Assembly (NCBI GenBank): GCA_947561395.2
Contig: CANNZS020000008.1
Coordinates: forward strand, 1 to 64,000
Direction of reading: 5' to 3'
Source of the DNA: Buxus sempervirens
Taxonomy: Eukaryota > Streptophyta > Magnoliopsida > Buxales > Buxaceae
Length of the DNA stretch: 64,000 nucleotides
Positions 32,691 to 45,237 of this stretch are shown here, piece by piece. Under the pieces are notes generated by a model. It was not told the DNA's origin and made no database searches. It saw nothing but the letters and a program-made list of their open reading frames with translations. A program made the translations under genes and the position numbers. Positions within the stretch are counted from its first letter, which is position 1; each line of letters starts with the position of its first letter.

Positions 32691-34150
32691 GCTTAAGCAT
32701 TGAATGCCACAATTTTGGCGGTTGCAATTGATGAAATTTTACCTCTTTGTGCTGGTCGAACTATCAATGAGATTGACGGTACGACAAATATATCGTCGAT
32801 ATTGTTGTGCGAGGTCATTGAAAAGGAAACTTGAGAACTTATTGGAGAGATACGAACATAGAGAAAGGGAGTGAGAGACATAGATGGGAAGAGATGAAAG
32901 GGAGAGAGAGGGATGGGTGGGAGAAGAGAGAGCCATTCCTGCTTCTGGGCAATGGGCGACCAGCGTTCATTAGTGTGTTCTGTTGAACCATTTCTCCGAT
33001 GGCTCAAACCGACTCCCATACAATTCATACTTTCAAATAACAAAAATCGAACTGTTCCTCCGGTGGTTGAAGGTTCCAAATTGGCCGGATCTGACTAAGC
33101 ATTCAAGGTTAAATAGAACCATACGTCAATAGTCCACTCTAAAGCAGGATCTCTATGGTCCGATGCTCTAGAAATGGAATCAAATTAAACTGAATCCAAA
33201 ATGACCTAAGGTCCAATTTTGTATTGACCCTTCTGCCCCAATCAATTTTGATCGACTTAGACTAAAATTAGCCTTTTGAACTATTGCTCGATTTGATCCC
33301 AAAATTGAGTACGTTCTATGTAGGCAACCCAAACAATTTCAATATCGGGTTTAGCCACAATTAAAAACAAATCAACTCAAATTCAAATTCAAATTGCCAA
33401 TACGAACAACGGCTCGGTTTTTTCCCAAAATTGGGTACCTAGGCAGCTCGACAAGGATAAAATGGGGTTCAGCCGCAATTAAAGACAAACCAAATCAAGT
33501 TTAAATTCAAACTAAAATTGCCTTTTTGAACTACGGCTAGGCTTGATCCCAAAATTGGGTGCGTAAGCAGCCCGAAGAAATTCAAAATCGGGTCCAGTCA
33601 CAACTAGAAACGAATAAACCAAACCAACTATTATTCCACGGGCTTTGAGAGACTTAAAATCAAAGGGTTGTTTTATATCAAGGACCTTGAATGGGTTTGT
33701 ACCATACAAAATAAAAACCCATAATAACGGCTGAAATCATGTTCAATAAAAAATTACGAAAACAAAATTTTGGTCAAGATTAAGTTACATCTACATTCAT
33801 TTTGCCCATAATTTGAATTCTTATCTGATAATCATTCAAGGTCAAATAGAACCATACTTCAATAGTCCATTCTAAAGCAAGATGTCTATGGTCCGATTTG
33901 GTGTTGATCGTTTTTGCCCAAACAATGTTGATCGACTTAGACTAAAATTAGCGTTTTGAACGGTTGCTCGATTTGATCCCAAAATTGAGTACGTGCTACG
34001 TAGACAACCCAAACAATTTTAAAATCGGGTTTAGCCACAATTTAAAACAAATCAAATCAAATTCAATTTCAAATTGCCTATAAGAACAACAGCTCTGGTT
34101 GTTCCCAAAATTGGGTACATAGGCAGCCTGAGTTGTGTGCCATTGAAATT
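32691..34150. repeat. U2 central block and M block 2
   Basis: Conserved block 32700-32830 (GTCGATATTGTTGTGCGAGG), GA-rich 32840-32935, then modules near 33290, 33430, 33550, 33985 and 34110. Colinear with 51595-53035. Confidence 0.75.
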
Positions 34151-35160
34151 TCAACGAAATGGCATGACAAGATCATAGTGAAATAGGGTTGAAACTGGTA
34201 CGGGAAACCTTGTATTTTTCCATTTAATTTTAACATCTTCTTATGCTACCTTTCACTTTTTAAATATTTTCCTTAATGATTTTTTCATTTTTCAATTTTG
34301 TGATTTAGTAATATTCTATATGCCCCTTATTTGTCTTTTTTGCTTATTTCGTATGTTGAATTTGTGTATATTTATTTATTCTTTGTATTTTGAGTGATTG
34401 CTTGGCGTGTTGATTATTATGTAACTATGTTTTTGTTTTCTTTTTTTTCTGTTTGAGGCCTTTTTAAAAAAAATAAATTATATTAATAAGCTTCTTTTTT
34501 CTTGTTCATTTGTACAAATGTCTATATTTTTGTTTTTTTATTAAGATTTTAGGCTTATTTATCTTTTTTAATTTTATTGATTTTTATTTTCTTCAAATTA
34601 AAATAAATTTCAAATCCTATTAGTCATTCTCTTTTGTTTCCTGCTAGATTACCAGTACACTAATTCATTATATGGGCTCCTTTATAAAATGTATTTATTG
34701 CTTGTTAAGGTGTTTTGAAATGCACCAATGACCTTAATGATAACTAAATTTCATATATATCCGTTTTTCTAGTATTGAAATAAGCAATAAAACTCGTTAA
34801 ATAGCTTTAGAGTCAAATAAATAAAGATTAAGTGATGATTTTTGAACTAATTTAAAGGTAACAATACATTTATAAAATATTTAAAACAAATAATGGATTA
34901 TTGTTACAATTTTTATCTTGGCGGAATTGAACATGCATCATAGGGTACACGAGGAATCATTTAAGTTATGAACGAAATCATCGTAGGGCTTGCATCACAT
35001 TATCATAGGCCAGACACGATAATGTTATAGAGAATACACTACATTATCAAAGGGGGCACAGCATGTCATCATAGTGCACACACCTATATAGGAAATAGAC
35101 TTATAAGGGGTAATTCAGCCAAGTAAAAATTGTAACAGTTGACCACTGCATGTTTATAAT
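34151..35160. repeat. U2 T-rich stretch and tail up to the MULE site
   Basis: Colinear with 4471-5480. Ends TTTATAAT, the left flank of the Pack-MULE copy. Confidence 0.75.
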
Positions 35161-37151
35161 GGGAAATTTACACAAACACCCCCTGAGGTTTGGGAAAGTG
35201 TCACGGACATCCCCTGTGGTTCAAAAGCGATCACTTACTACCCCCGTAGTTTGGAAAAGCGTCGCCTACACCCCCTGCAGTTACTTTGCACACAAACGGC
35301 ATTTGTTATTTTTTTCAAATGGCGGAAATGCCCTTGTTTAAAAACCCTTCTCTTCGTTCTCCTTTCTCCAAATCGAAATGCCCTAATCGCCAAGAGAGAA
35401 ATCGGACAGCCCTAATCGCTTCATTCTTCTTCTCCTTCACATCCCCTTCACGAAGCCTCTCTCTCTCTCTCTCTCGATCTAGTTCACTCCAGAAATCTCT
35501 CTCTCTCTCTCTATGCACACATGCCCTAATCCGCTTTATTCCTTCTCTCTCCGTTCTCTTCTCCACAGTCTCCCTCGCTCTGCGCAACTTCGAATATTAA
35601 AAGCTTCTATATTCTTCATCTCGACTGGCATTTAAAAGCTTCGTTCCTAGACGTTGTTGATCAAGGGATTCGTAGATTTTCTAGGGTTTCAGAGAACGAA
35701 GAAGAAGCAAAAGTGGAGCTTGAAGCGTTCCATCAAGACGGCAATGAAGAAAACCCTACAAATCCCAATGATGGCTTTTCCGGATATTGTAAAAACCAGA
35801 CTTGCATTGGAATCACAAATCTGTTTCTTGACCTCACCAAGAGCACTGAGAGGATTCATGGTAGTTGCTATAGCACCGATCGACAAAACACCCAAGAAAA
35901 TAACAGGGAAGTAAACAGAATTCGGCAATAGAATCAAAACCAAGTCCCCTTCAGAAATCCCAATTCCATGGAAACCAGAAGCCATGGATTTCCCCAGAGA
36001 TTGCAGTTTGGAGTAAGGGATGGAGAACCCAGACGAGGAATCGACAAATGTCGAAAACCCATTAAGTTCATGTGAGAAAATGAAGGAAACAACATCGAGA
36101 AATGGAGTCGATGGGAGTTGTATAGGTCTATGCTTGCTGTAATAGATTCCTGTTTCTGAAGAAAACAATTGCAACCCATTTTGCAGCGAGTCTGGAGGGA
36201 TTCAGCTATGGTGGAGTGATGGCTATAGCAGTTGTTGGAAATCAAGTTGTATTTTTTTAAAATTTTTTATGAGATTTCTTCTTTAACTTTCCGGGGAGGT
36301 AATGATCCAGGAACCATGTTACATAGTGAGATGTTCTAAATGTAATATATTCGTTTCTTCTTCACTTCTACTTGCGTTTCACAGATAATGCTTTTCACAG
36401 TTTTATCAACACACACACACTAAGCTCCTCACAAGGCTCTGCACAAACTTCACGCGGTTCCGAGCTTGAGTTCTTCATCTGAATTGTTCTTTCAGCTCCA
36501 TCAACAAACACTTCGAGATCCTTCAAGGACTCAACAGAAAATCTATTCCACTTTGATCTCGGCTTCCTTATCCGAATTGGGATTTTCTCATTTCCATCAC
36601 GAGACACTCCAGTAAGCTCCTCACAGACCCCGTCTTCTTTAGAGCATGCCTTCCCAAATTGGGAACGAATTCAAGGAAATCAAAATTCAGAAGAATTTAC
36701 GTCAACCAAAAAGGTAAAGAAAAAAACATTTCTTTGTGCATTTCGGGGGCAGTAGCTGGGGCATCTTGCACAAAGGCCTCTGCTTGCGTTACTAACTGTG
36801 GTTGTGGTTGCGGCGGTGGCGGAGGACATCGGAAGTTGAGCTCCTCCGGCTGGTGGTTTTGCTGAAGGACGAAATGGGGAGGGATTTGAGGGTGGTTGCT
36901 GTGGAATTGAGGATGGTGACGAAGGGCAAAGTGGAGTTAACAGTTAGTATCCAGTAAAGGAGAACGAAGAGGAGTCAGGGGCATTTCGGCCATTTGAAAA
37001 AAATTACTAACGGTATTTGTGTCCAATGTAACGGTGGGGGTAGTAGGTGACGTTTTTTGAAACTACGAGGATAGTAACTGATCACTTTTGAACCTCAAGG
37101 GGTGTCCGCGACACTTTCTTAAACCTCAGGGGGTGTACGTGTAAATTTCCC
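35161..37151. mobile_element. Pack-MULE-like transposon, copy 2
   Basis: Same TIRs, cargo and insertion point as 5481-7461, and slightly longer. Flanks are TTTATAAT and TTTTAAAT. It arose by block duplication, since the flanking unit sequence is shared on both sides. Confidence 0.85.
35785..36174 (-). pseudogene. Captured 4CL-like first-exon fragment, copy 2
   Basis: Same N-terminal 4CL-like fragment as at 6098-6487, here closer to the family pattern (VLILLPNSVYFP, VDSSSGFSIPYSKL). By eye I count 12 base differences from copy 1 over the 486-bp open frame, 7 of them amino-acid changing. That ratio shows no obvious protein-level constraint. It lacks the AMP-binding loop and has no ATG at its start. 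Confidence 0.8.
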
Positions 37152-38390
37152 TTTTAAATATTTTTAGAAGTATGCTTTTTTTTAAATTATTTGAGAAACT
37201 ATCAACCTGTCATAGTTTATTTTTATAAAGTATAATTGCAACCTAATTTTGTCTTATTTAACGCTATTGTTTTGATAGGGTTTTCATATTTTCACTTTGT
37301 ATGCTTGTGTACTAATTGATTTCATTACTTGCATTTCTTGATATTTATTTCTATTTTGTAGTTTTATTAATTTTTATATGTTTTAGAAGAGTTTTAAGTC
37401 TGATTCCTCATTTACTGTAATTTAGGTTTCTTTTGGGATATTTTATTCAGATTCTGTTTTTAAATTCATATTCTTGTTCGGCATAAGCTTTATACATTTT
37501 ATTTTTTGTTTTTAATTTATTTGATTTTTCTTTTTCTTTTTGCACCAATTTTCTTTCGTCAAGGTATTTTTACATGTAATTGAAATATTTTTGTTCATTT
37601 ATTTTCTTTCCTATCTTTTGTCATTAAATTTATTTATCATCGTCGTATGCTTTTATGTGTATTCATGTTTCTTCAAAAAATTTTAATGTTTTCCACGTGA
37701 CTTTTTCTTCTATGGTCTGAATTTTTTGTCAAATGATAGAAAATCATAGTATTACTATATTTCCCTATTTATGGATCTGATGGAATTTATAATTTTATAT
37801 TTATTTGTTTTTTGTAGTTGTACTATTTCTCAGACACTTCAAGTTGTATGGGTCCTCTTCATTCTTGAAGAGAATGCAAAAATTTCAGCGGTCCCAGTTG
37901 ACGAAATTTTGCTGCTTTGTGCCGGTGAACATTTCAATAGGACTGACGATACGAAAAATATACCGTCGATATTGTCCTGCTAGATTGTTGGAAAAAAGAC
38001 TTGAAAATTTTTGAAGAGATACGAACATAGAAAAGGGGAGTGTGAGACAGAGATGGGAAGAGATGAAAGGGAGAAGGAGAGAGCCATGCCTACTTTGATG
38101 AAGAGGAGAATGCTTGAGGGGCTGTCAGCAGTTGATCGGCTTTCATTCGTGTTTTCTTTTGAACCATTTCTCCAATGGTTCAAACCGGCTCACATACAAT
38201 TCATACTTTTAAGCTAACCAAAATTAAACTTTTGCTCCTATGGTTAAAGTTCCCAAATTGGCCGAATCTGAACAATCAGTCAAGGTTAAATTGAACCATA
38301 CTTTAATAGTCCATTCTAAATCAGGATCTCTGTGGTCCGATGTTTTAGAAATGGAATCAAAATTAAACGAAAACCAAAGTTAGCTAGCCT
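37152..38390. repeat. U2 right part: T-rich, purine-rich, M block 3
   Basis: Colinear with 7462-8790 but lacking about 80 bp near 37868 (between CATTCTT and GAAGAGAATGC) that U1 and U3 retain. Confidence 0.75.
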
Positions 38391-39758
38391 ACGATTTGGG
38401 ATTGATCCTTATGCCCCAAACAATTGTCTTCAATTTTGAAATATAATAATGTGATCCGTATCCATTCTTGTCTTGCATTAGATAGTAAGCTTCTGTATGA
38501 ACTGCCATAGAGCATGGAAACGTGTATGGCATTTAATGGTCCAGTAGAAGAGTAATAGTTATCTGAATTTATCAATCCTGTTTGATTGAATTCAAAATGA
38601 AAAGGCAAACGTATTTTTAATGGTTGTTTGCTGATTGCACTCTCAAATTATATAGCTTGAACTGTGTTGATGTAGAAGTTGTATTGTGTTTGTCCGGGTT
38701 TAGTTTATTATAAGTTCACTTAATTTTAGGCCTCACAACAATGACCTTAATGTGATGTGTTTTATAGAACAAGACAACAACACCAACATAAAAAAAATAA
38801 TAATAATAAATGAAATATCTTATTCCAACTTCTATGGGTCAGTAACATGAATTCTTTTCCTCCATTCATATCAGTCAAAAATTGCATTATTTGGTCAGTT
38901 TGTGTATCCAAATCCTTTTTTTTTGGCTCCATCTAGGTTCCTTCTTTAAAAGTCAATCCTTGAGAGCAAGTTTTGAATCTTGTTTTGGGAACTATCTATT
39001 CCTAGTCTACCTAAGGTCTTTCTAATATTTCTACCAGTATTTAATGTGAATACATTAAACAACCTAGGCTTAAGTCCATAACTCCGCTGTTTTGTATCAG
39101 AATCACGCTCTTTATTGTTTGAATCCGGCTTTGTGGAACATGAAGAGGAACCATCGAGCTTGAGCCTCGTGGTTTGATTCAATCAATTTATTGTCTCACA
39201 ACTTTTTATTTATGGGTCTGTTGTAAATTTGTAAATTTTTATAGTCGTGGAGATCATTGTCCAAGATTGGGAAAATAGTGATTGACAACATGACATTTAA
39301 ACCTTGGCTACATGACATTTAAACCTTGGCTAAGTATGGGAAAATGACCCAAACCGAATCGAATTTTGCAATTCGGTTCGGTTTGGGTTGGGTCACGGGT
39401 TTCCTATAAATAATTGTTTCGGTTTTCGGTTTGGGTATTTCGGTTCAGTTTGGTTTTGGACCGACCATCAGTAACCTTGGTTTGGTCTTGGGTTGGCCTC
39501 AACCCGAACCAAACCGCACCGAGTTGCAGCCCTACTTTTTATGTAGATTTCTGTTAGGAACATTCATTTTGTGCGGCCAAAATTTTCTTGGATAAAAATG
39601 CTGTTGTTTGGGGACTGCTTTAAGACTAGCATCTGTGTGAAGTTCTTTTCACCACTATATTATTTATAAGAACCACCGATTTGGAGTTCATTCAATAATT
39701 TCCTGGGGATCTAATGGTTCTTGTAAATTATTCATGGAAATCTCATTCTTGGCTTCAG
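38391..39758. other. Spacer left of CTC1-like exons, copy 2
   Basis: Duplicate of 8791-10142. The minus-strand frame at 38946-39182 is the stop-shortened equivalent of 9283-9594. Contains the MITE at 39346-39534. No supported gene. Confidence 0.5.
39346..39534. mobile_element. GGTTCGGTTTGG-type MITE fragment, copy 2
   Basis: Longer than copy 1; it retains the middle TAACCTTGGTTTGG...CTCAACCCGAACC part. Right end TTGCAGCCCTA; left end hairpin as in copy 1. Confidence 0.55.
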
Positions 39759-41394
39759 GTGTCATGTCAGATCTTGTAACCAGAGCTTGTTGGGAATATT
39801 CATTAAGTCCTTGATTTTTCAAGTTAGATGATGGTACTTTTATTCTTACAGTTCCTTGTTTTTTTTCGTATTATTTCTTTGGTTAAGTCCATTTATCTTC
39901 TCCCTTACCAGAATTATTTGGTTTCATTGTTTTTACTTGTAGTTTCATGTTTCAAGAAAATATTTACTGGCATGTTCTCTGAGATGGAGATATTAGGGTC
40001 AAAATATGTAAATTTCTTGCCTTATTTCTCCTTAACATAGTTTGTGTTGTATATTTTAGTTCTCAGGTTGGTGTCTTTTAGCTATCCTTTTTTTTTTTCC
40101 TAATATTTCTGTTAAACTGATGAGCAGCAGTTGCAAGGTGTAAGCAGAAAAGAATTTTCTCAGGAGTATTGTAGTTCATGCTTAACTTCATGTGTGTTTC
40201 AACCTCGGGTAAATTTGTACTTTTTCTGTTGCTTTGATTAGAACCTTCGTATTTTTATTCTTTGTATGTACCATTTACATCTTATTATGGATTTCCTTGG
40301 CAGAAAGGAGTTCTTAGGGCATTCTGTAAGCATAGTTCATGCGGGCATGTTAGTGAACCAAATTATGGTCCTGTAAAACTGGTGGGTTTTGGAGTCATTA
40401 GATTCTTTTGTAGATGTCTGCTTCCTGCTAGATAGCTTTTGAATAAATTTGGAATCTGATCGAGCTTTGCCATTTTCAGGTGATTCCGATCTCTAATTTT
40501 ATCAGCCACTGGAAAATGAATCTGGAAAGGTGGAGAAGAATTATTACCTTGGCTTGTTATGCGAAGGGAAATTATTATGGGCAATCAGAAGGATCATTCC
40601 AAGTGAAAATATTGGTGTCGTTATGTTTGGCACTCTGCGTGTTAGTATTTCATCTGTCATCCTTTTCTTTTCCGTAGAAACATTATATGGACGTTCACTA
40701 AATTAATCGTAACATATGTAAATTTAGTATAACATGTATGGAAATCGATAGTTAAGGAGGAAATGTTGACAAAGATCTGGGATTGTAGTATTTTAATGAT
40801 TCGTATTGAGAAATCAAGGAGGGTACACTATTTGTGTACACTCCTTGTATCTTTATTATATCACTATATCAATATATTTCTTATTACTGTATATGTAATG
40901 AGCTGTAGCTGTAAAACTCGATTTTTTTGGATCTGCTGTTTCACTGACCCTGGGTCTGAAATTTTTTTTATTCATAGTCTTCAGTTTTAATAAATGGTAA
41001 CAATCTTTTCACTGCTGGCTATATCAACATAAAAAGGAAAGCTTAAATTAGAGTTATCCCTTCTGTGAATCTAATTATGCTATTGGCTATTGCTGTCCAT
41101 TCAGATTTCTCCATCTTCTTGAAGATTGCACGTGACTGATGCAACTGGTAGAATCGATGTTGTAATACTGGACCTGACATCAGATTGGGATGTTGACAGC
41201 ATATATGAGGTGTTGATTTATCACTTATTCTGATTTCTATACGTAAGTGTTTGGCATATTATTTAAACTTTCACAGCGATGATCCTCTTTCACTCTCTTG
41301 GTCTGTCAGGTTAAAAACTACAGTCTTGTTTTAGAAGGCTTGCCTGCACAAGTGGATCCCTTGCTGTTGCTTATGAATGAGCCATTTTCATGCA
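39759..41394 (+). pseudogene. CTC1: CTC1-like telomere-capping gene fragment, copy 2 (seven exon-like blocks)
   Basis: Exon-like blocks: 39759-39833, about 39929-40007, 40128-40208, 40304-40381, about 40490-40640, 41105-41209 and 41310-41394. The last two encode LHVTDATGRIDVVILDL, DVDSIYE, and VKNYSLVLEGLPAQVD. These fit an OB-fold segment of plant CTC1, a subunit of the CTC1-STN1-TEN1 complex at telomere ends. Lesions: the acceptor before block 2 reads CAT instead of CAG, and block 6 has an in-frame TGA (after ISPSS). Introns are retained, so this is a genomic segment copy. Family assignment is from recall of the conserved order and should be confirmed by alignment. Confidence 0.65.
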
Positions 41395-42031
41395 GTGAGG
41401 GCTTATTTATTTATTTGCAATTGCTGGCTGATTTTTGGTTTCTTAATGCAAGATGATTGAATTAGTCACCTTGTGGTGGTCGGTAATGTCGGAATTTTCA
41501 TTTTAGGAGACTTCTATTTGGTAGAGAATCTTTTTAGGTGATTTCTACCTTGATTAAAAAAATAATGCTTAAATCACTCAACGGTGTTACCAATGAACTA
41601 ATTCTAAATTACTTCTTCTAATTTACTTGATAACATATGAAAGAGGAATAATACTTACATCATTAAAGTCTTTCTTCATCATTATTTAAAAAAGACAAAA
41701 AGGAAAAAGGAAGAGGATAAACTCAACTGAGAATCAAAGCAAGGAGTTTCTTGATCCCACTTATATTGGGTTAAGAATAAAAATTTTGTTTTATTAGGAT
41801 CTTTAGAAGGTTGTCCAAAATAGAGGCAAATGTAGATTGTTGGTTACCAATTATATGGAAAATTGAATACTTTCGTTGAAAAAACTGAGGAGCAGAAATG
41901 GATGTGCGATCCGAGTTATTTCGGATATTATAACAAGATGGGGATCCGGATTGGTGATATATTTTTTTCTGAGGCAAGGAAAGCTAAGCGATGGTGTTTA
42001 CTCTTCAACACCTCTTTGAGAGACTGGGGAT
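41395..42031. other. Segment retained only in copy 2
   Basis: Lost from copy 1 by the 1075-bp deletion. It may include further intron of the CTC1-like gene, then unassigned DNA with small frames and no recognisable domain. Confidence 0.4.
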
Positions 42032-43050
42032 TGAATTACCTGATAACTTTAAGAAGCAAGGCATTATAAAGGATATATTGTGGTGCTAAATGTAGTAAAA
42101 AAGAGCTTTTGGCAGCAATTGGAGATCTAACTCCATAAAAATTTAACCAAATCCTTTTATAGAAAAAAGAGCAGGGAAGGTAAATTTATTTGCGGATGGA
42201 TGAAACGGGGGAAAGGACAGTTTTCTTCTTGTTATTGGAAAAATGTTGATTAGAGCACTAAGGTGGGAGTGATCAGGGCAATGGATCCCCACGAAGGGAA
42301 GTGCTTGTAATGTTAGTGTGAAGGGACTAGAAGGATTGCTATAGAATCTATTTGATAAGAGTGTAGAGAGATGGGAAAATATTTAGTTGGGAAATTTGAA
42401 GACAAACTTTACAGACTTTAACATGGCGTTATGGACTAAGTAATCATTGAGTAAAGTGAAGTTTTGCCTTGAATTATTTGTTTTCTTGTTTATGAGTTAA
42501 AAGATTTGAGGTTCTCGTATTGCAATGAGATGTGGATTTTTGGTCCATATTATTCGTTCTTGGATATGCTAATGTGTCAATTGGGTGTTCTTAGGGAAAA
42601 GGGAATCTAGAATCAAAGTGGATCAAGGAAGCTTTATTACCGTATTTTCATCAATATCTGTTTATGTTACGTGCATATTTTGTGGGGTGCCTTGTATGAT
42701 CTAGAAAGACTATGCCACTCAGATTTGAGAAAATGTCACTAGAGAGTTTTTTGTTTTCTTGCAAAGGTGGAGGAATGGTGGTGATGAGGGATGTTTTAAA
42801 TGGAACCTCTAGTTATGTACTGTGCAGAAATTGAAAGGCTTGGAGGATGCCACTAAAACTTGGAACATGGATGTCTTTGGCATTTTCTATGCGAAAAGAA
42901 AAGATGTTGGAATAAGATTAAGGAGCTTGAGAGCAATGAAAAGGGGTAGCTTGAAATCATGGAAGACGCGAGATAGAGAGAATTTGAACGTGTTGTTCAA
43001 GCGAGCATATTATTTTTCATGAAACTAAAAGTTCCTTTAATAGAGTCAAT
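42032..43050 (+). pseudogene. LINE ORF2 debris, second copy of 11303-12310
   Basis: The frame at 42822-43022 preserves KLKGLEDATKTWNMDVFGIFYAKR, the best readable LINE linker in the window. It ends near 43045, where it joins T-rich DNA of the T segment. Confidence 0.6.
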
Positions 43051-43059
43051 GATAGATAG

Positions 43060-45237
43060 GCTGAACAATTTATTCATTTTTCAGTTTTGTAATTTTGTAG
43101 TTTTCTACATGCCCTTATTTGTCTTTATGCTTATTTCATTTGTTGAATTTGTTTGTATGTGTTTGCTTTTTCTATTTTAATTTATTGTTAGGTGTATTGA
43201 TTATTATGTTGCTATGTTTTTCTTTTTCTTTTTTTTCTGTTTAACGACTCTTTAAAAAAAATTATAGAATTAAGCTTCTTTTTTCATGTTCTTTTGTATA
43301 AATGTCTCTACTTTTGTTTTTTTTTTTTTAAGGTTTGGGGGTCATTTATCCTTTTTTAGTTCTATTTGTTTTGATATTTTACAACATAAAATAAATCTCA
43401 AAACCCATTAGTCATTCTCTTTTGTTTCCTATTAGAGTACTAGTACACTCATTCATTATATTGGCTCCCATATAAAATGTATTTTAGTGCTTGTAAAAAC
43501 GTTTTGAAATGCACCCACCTTAATGTATAATTTTACTTTTTTTCCCCACTGAATTGATCTGTAATTTTCTTTGAATTTAGTGTTTTTGTTAAAGAAATTT
43601 TGAAATATTTGTTTTTATTTTATAACTTTACCATTTGTGTTGTGTTTTATAATTTTACTATTGTAGGAAGTTGACTTTGCATTTCTTTGCCTGCAAGAGA
43701 ATACAAAATATGGTTTGTCCAATTAGGCAAATTTGGGGAAAAGGTAAGAGATAGATGTTTGAAAATTAAGCAACCTACCCAAATGAATCCCTTTTTTTCT
43801 GTGCAAACAACTCGCCAAATGACATCATAAAATTCAGAATCCGTATGTTCGGTGAGCTTTTCAGATTTACGCTTCATTTTATGTACACTAAGTGATATGA
43901 TTTGCAATCAGAAAATACCATCCACAGTTGTCAAAAATTATGACAAATTTTGGTACAATCTGGAGAAATAAATTAGATAATAAGGTTGATGTATATGTGT
44001 GTGTTGGCTAAAGCATATGCTGTTGTCAGTGGCATGTTTTAGTAACCAGATCATCTAATTTCTTTTGTTTTGTGTTCAGTTTATTGTGTTTCTGTTAACA
44101 AGCATTGAAATTAAAGACTGTAAGGTTAGGAATATGATGGACAGAAGTTATAAGAAGATAAAATGCAATTTTCAATCTCAAATAACAGTCTGGCATTGGC
44201 GTTATCTAACTTGAAGGAGAATTTTTCTTCTTAAGGTGTAATTGTTAATCAATGATGTAGAAAATCATTAGCCATCCAAGAAAGGTTACTGTTTTGCAGA
44301 GAGCAGCAGCCTTGTCGTTATTTTAAGAAGCACTAGGAACCAAGGATCAATTCTTCTTTAAGTAGTGGAATACAAATATAATAGGTAGGAAAGGGCGAAA
44401 GAAAAGGAGGGAGCGGGGGAAACATTCTTCTAATTGCTGATTTCACTGAGCACCTTAGACTGTTGATGATGGATCCTTAATGTATAACGTGCCAAAAAAT
44501 CTTTGCAGCAGGCGTTCCCAAAGAGTGTATACAGGGGATGTTATAACAAAAAAATTCTTTAAACGGGGTTCTTTCTTTTGTTTAATTTTTGTTTTAATGC
44601 GCTAACATGTTTTGCTTGAACAAGTACAATAGGGAAATGAACTAATGAGTCCCTGATCTTTTACAATAAATCCACAATAAACTGCTGCAGCCTCAAGCAG
44701 GAACTTTTTTAAACAGGCGACAGGTGTTTGTAAATTAGCAAATAATTAGTGTTTTAAAACATATAAACGAAAACTTTAGCAAATTATTATGAAATCAAAT
44801 ACATGTTGTAGAATAGCCAAACTAGTAAAAAAACTTGATGCAGACTAAAATACATCAAATATAAGTGGGATAATGACAGAATTTAGAACTTCTCTGATAT
44901 TTATTTTTTGTTCCAATTCGTAAAGGAAAATGTGAGTAATTCACTGAATTTTTTTTCTAGAAATACAAATAAAAACATGAAGTATAACTGTACTTACTTG
45001 AAAGTTAGGGCTGAGAGGAAATGTTTGTTGAACGAAAGAAATTAAAGATGGTGGATAGAAGACCAACAAACATGGTTTGTTTTCATCTCTTTTATTTGTA
45101 AACTTTTATCACCTTGCATCGTGCATTTTATTTGTGGTTAGCATTTGCCATGCCTAGCTTTTCTGTTGCAGATTTATTAATCAATGTGTTATGCAATATA
45201 AAGTTTCTTCTATACTCCTTTGCAAGATGTGGTATGA
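43060..45237. repeat. T segment, copy 2
   Basis: 43060-43520 is a diverged copy of the unit T-rich stretch (like 4530-5050). 43640-44450 is shared with 62940-63720, and 44455-45237 with T1. A minus frame at 43647-43907 is not convincing as a gene. It ends at a TGAT junction with an antisense LINE. Relative to T1 it lacks ~36 bp near 45012. Confidence 0.7.
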
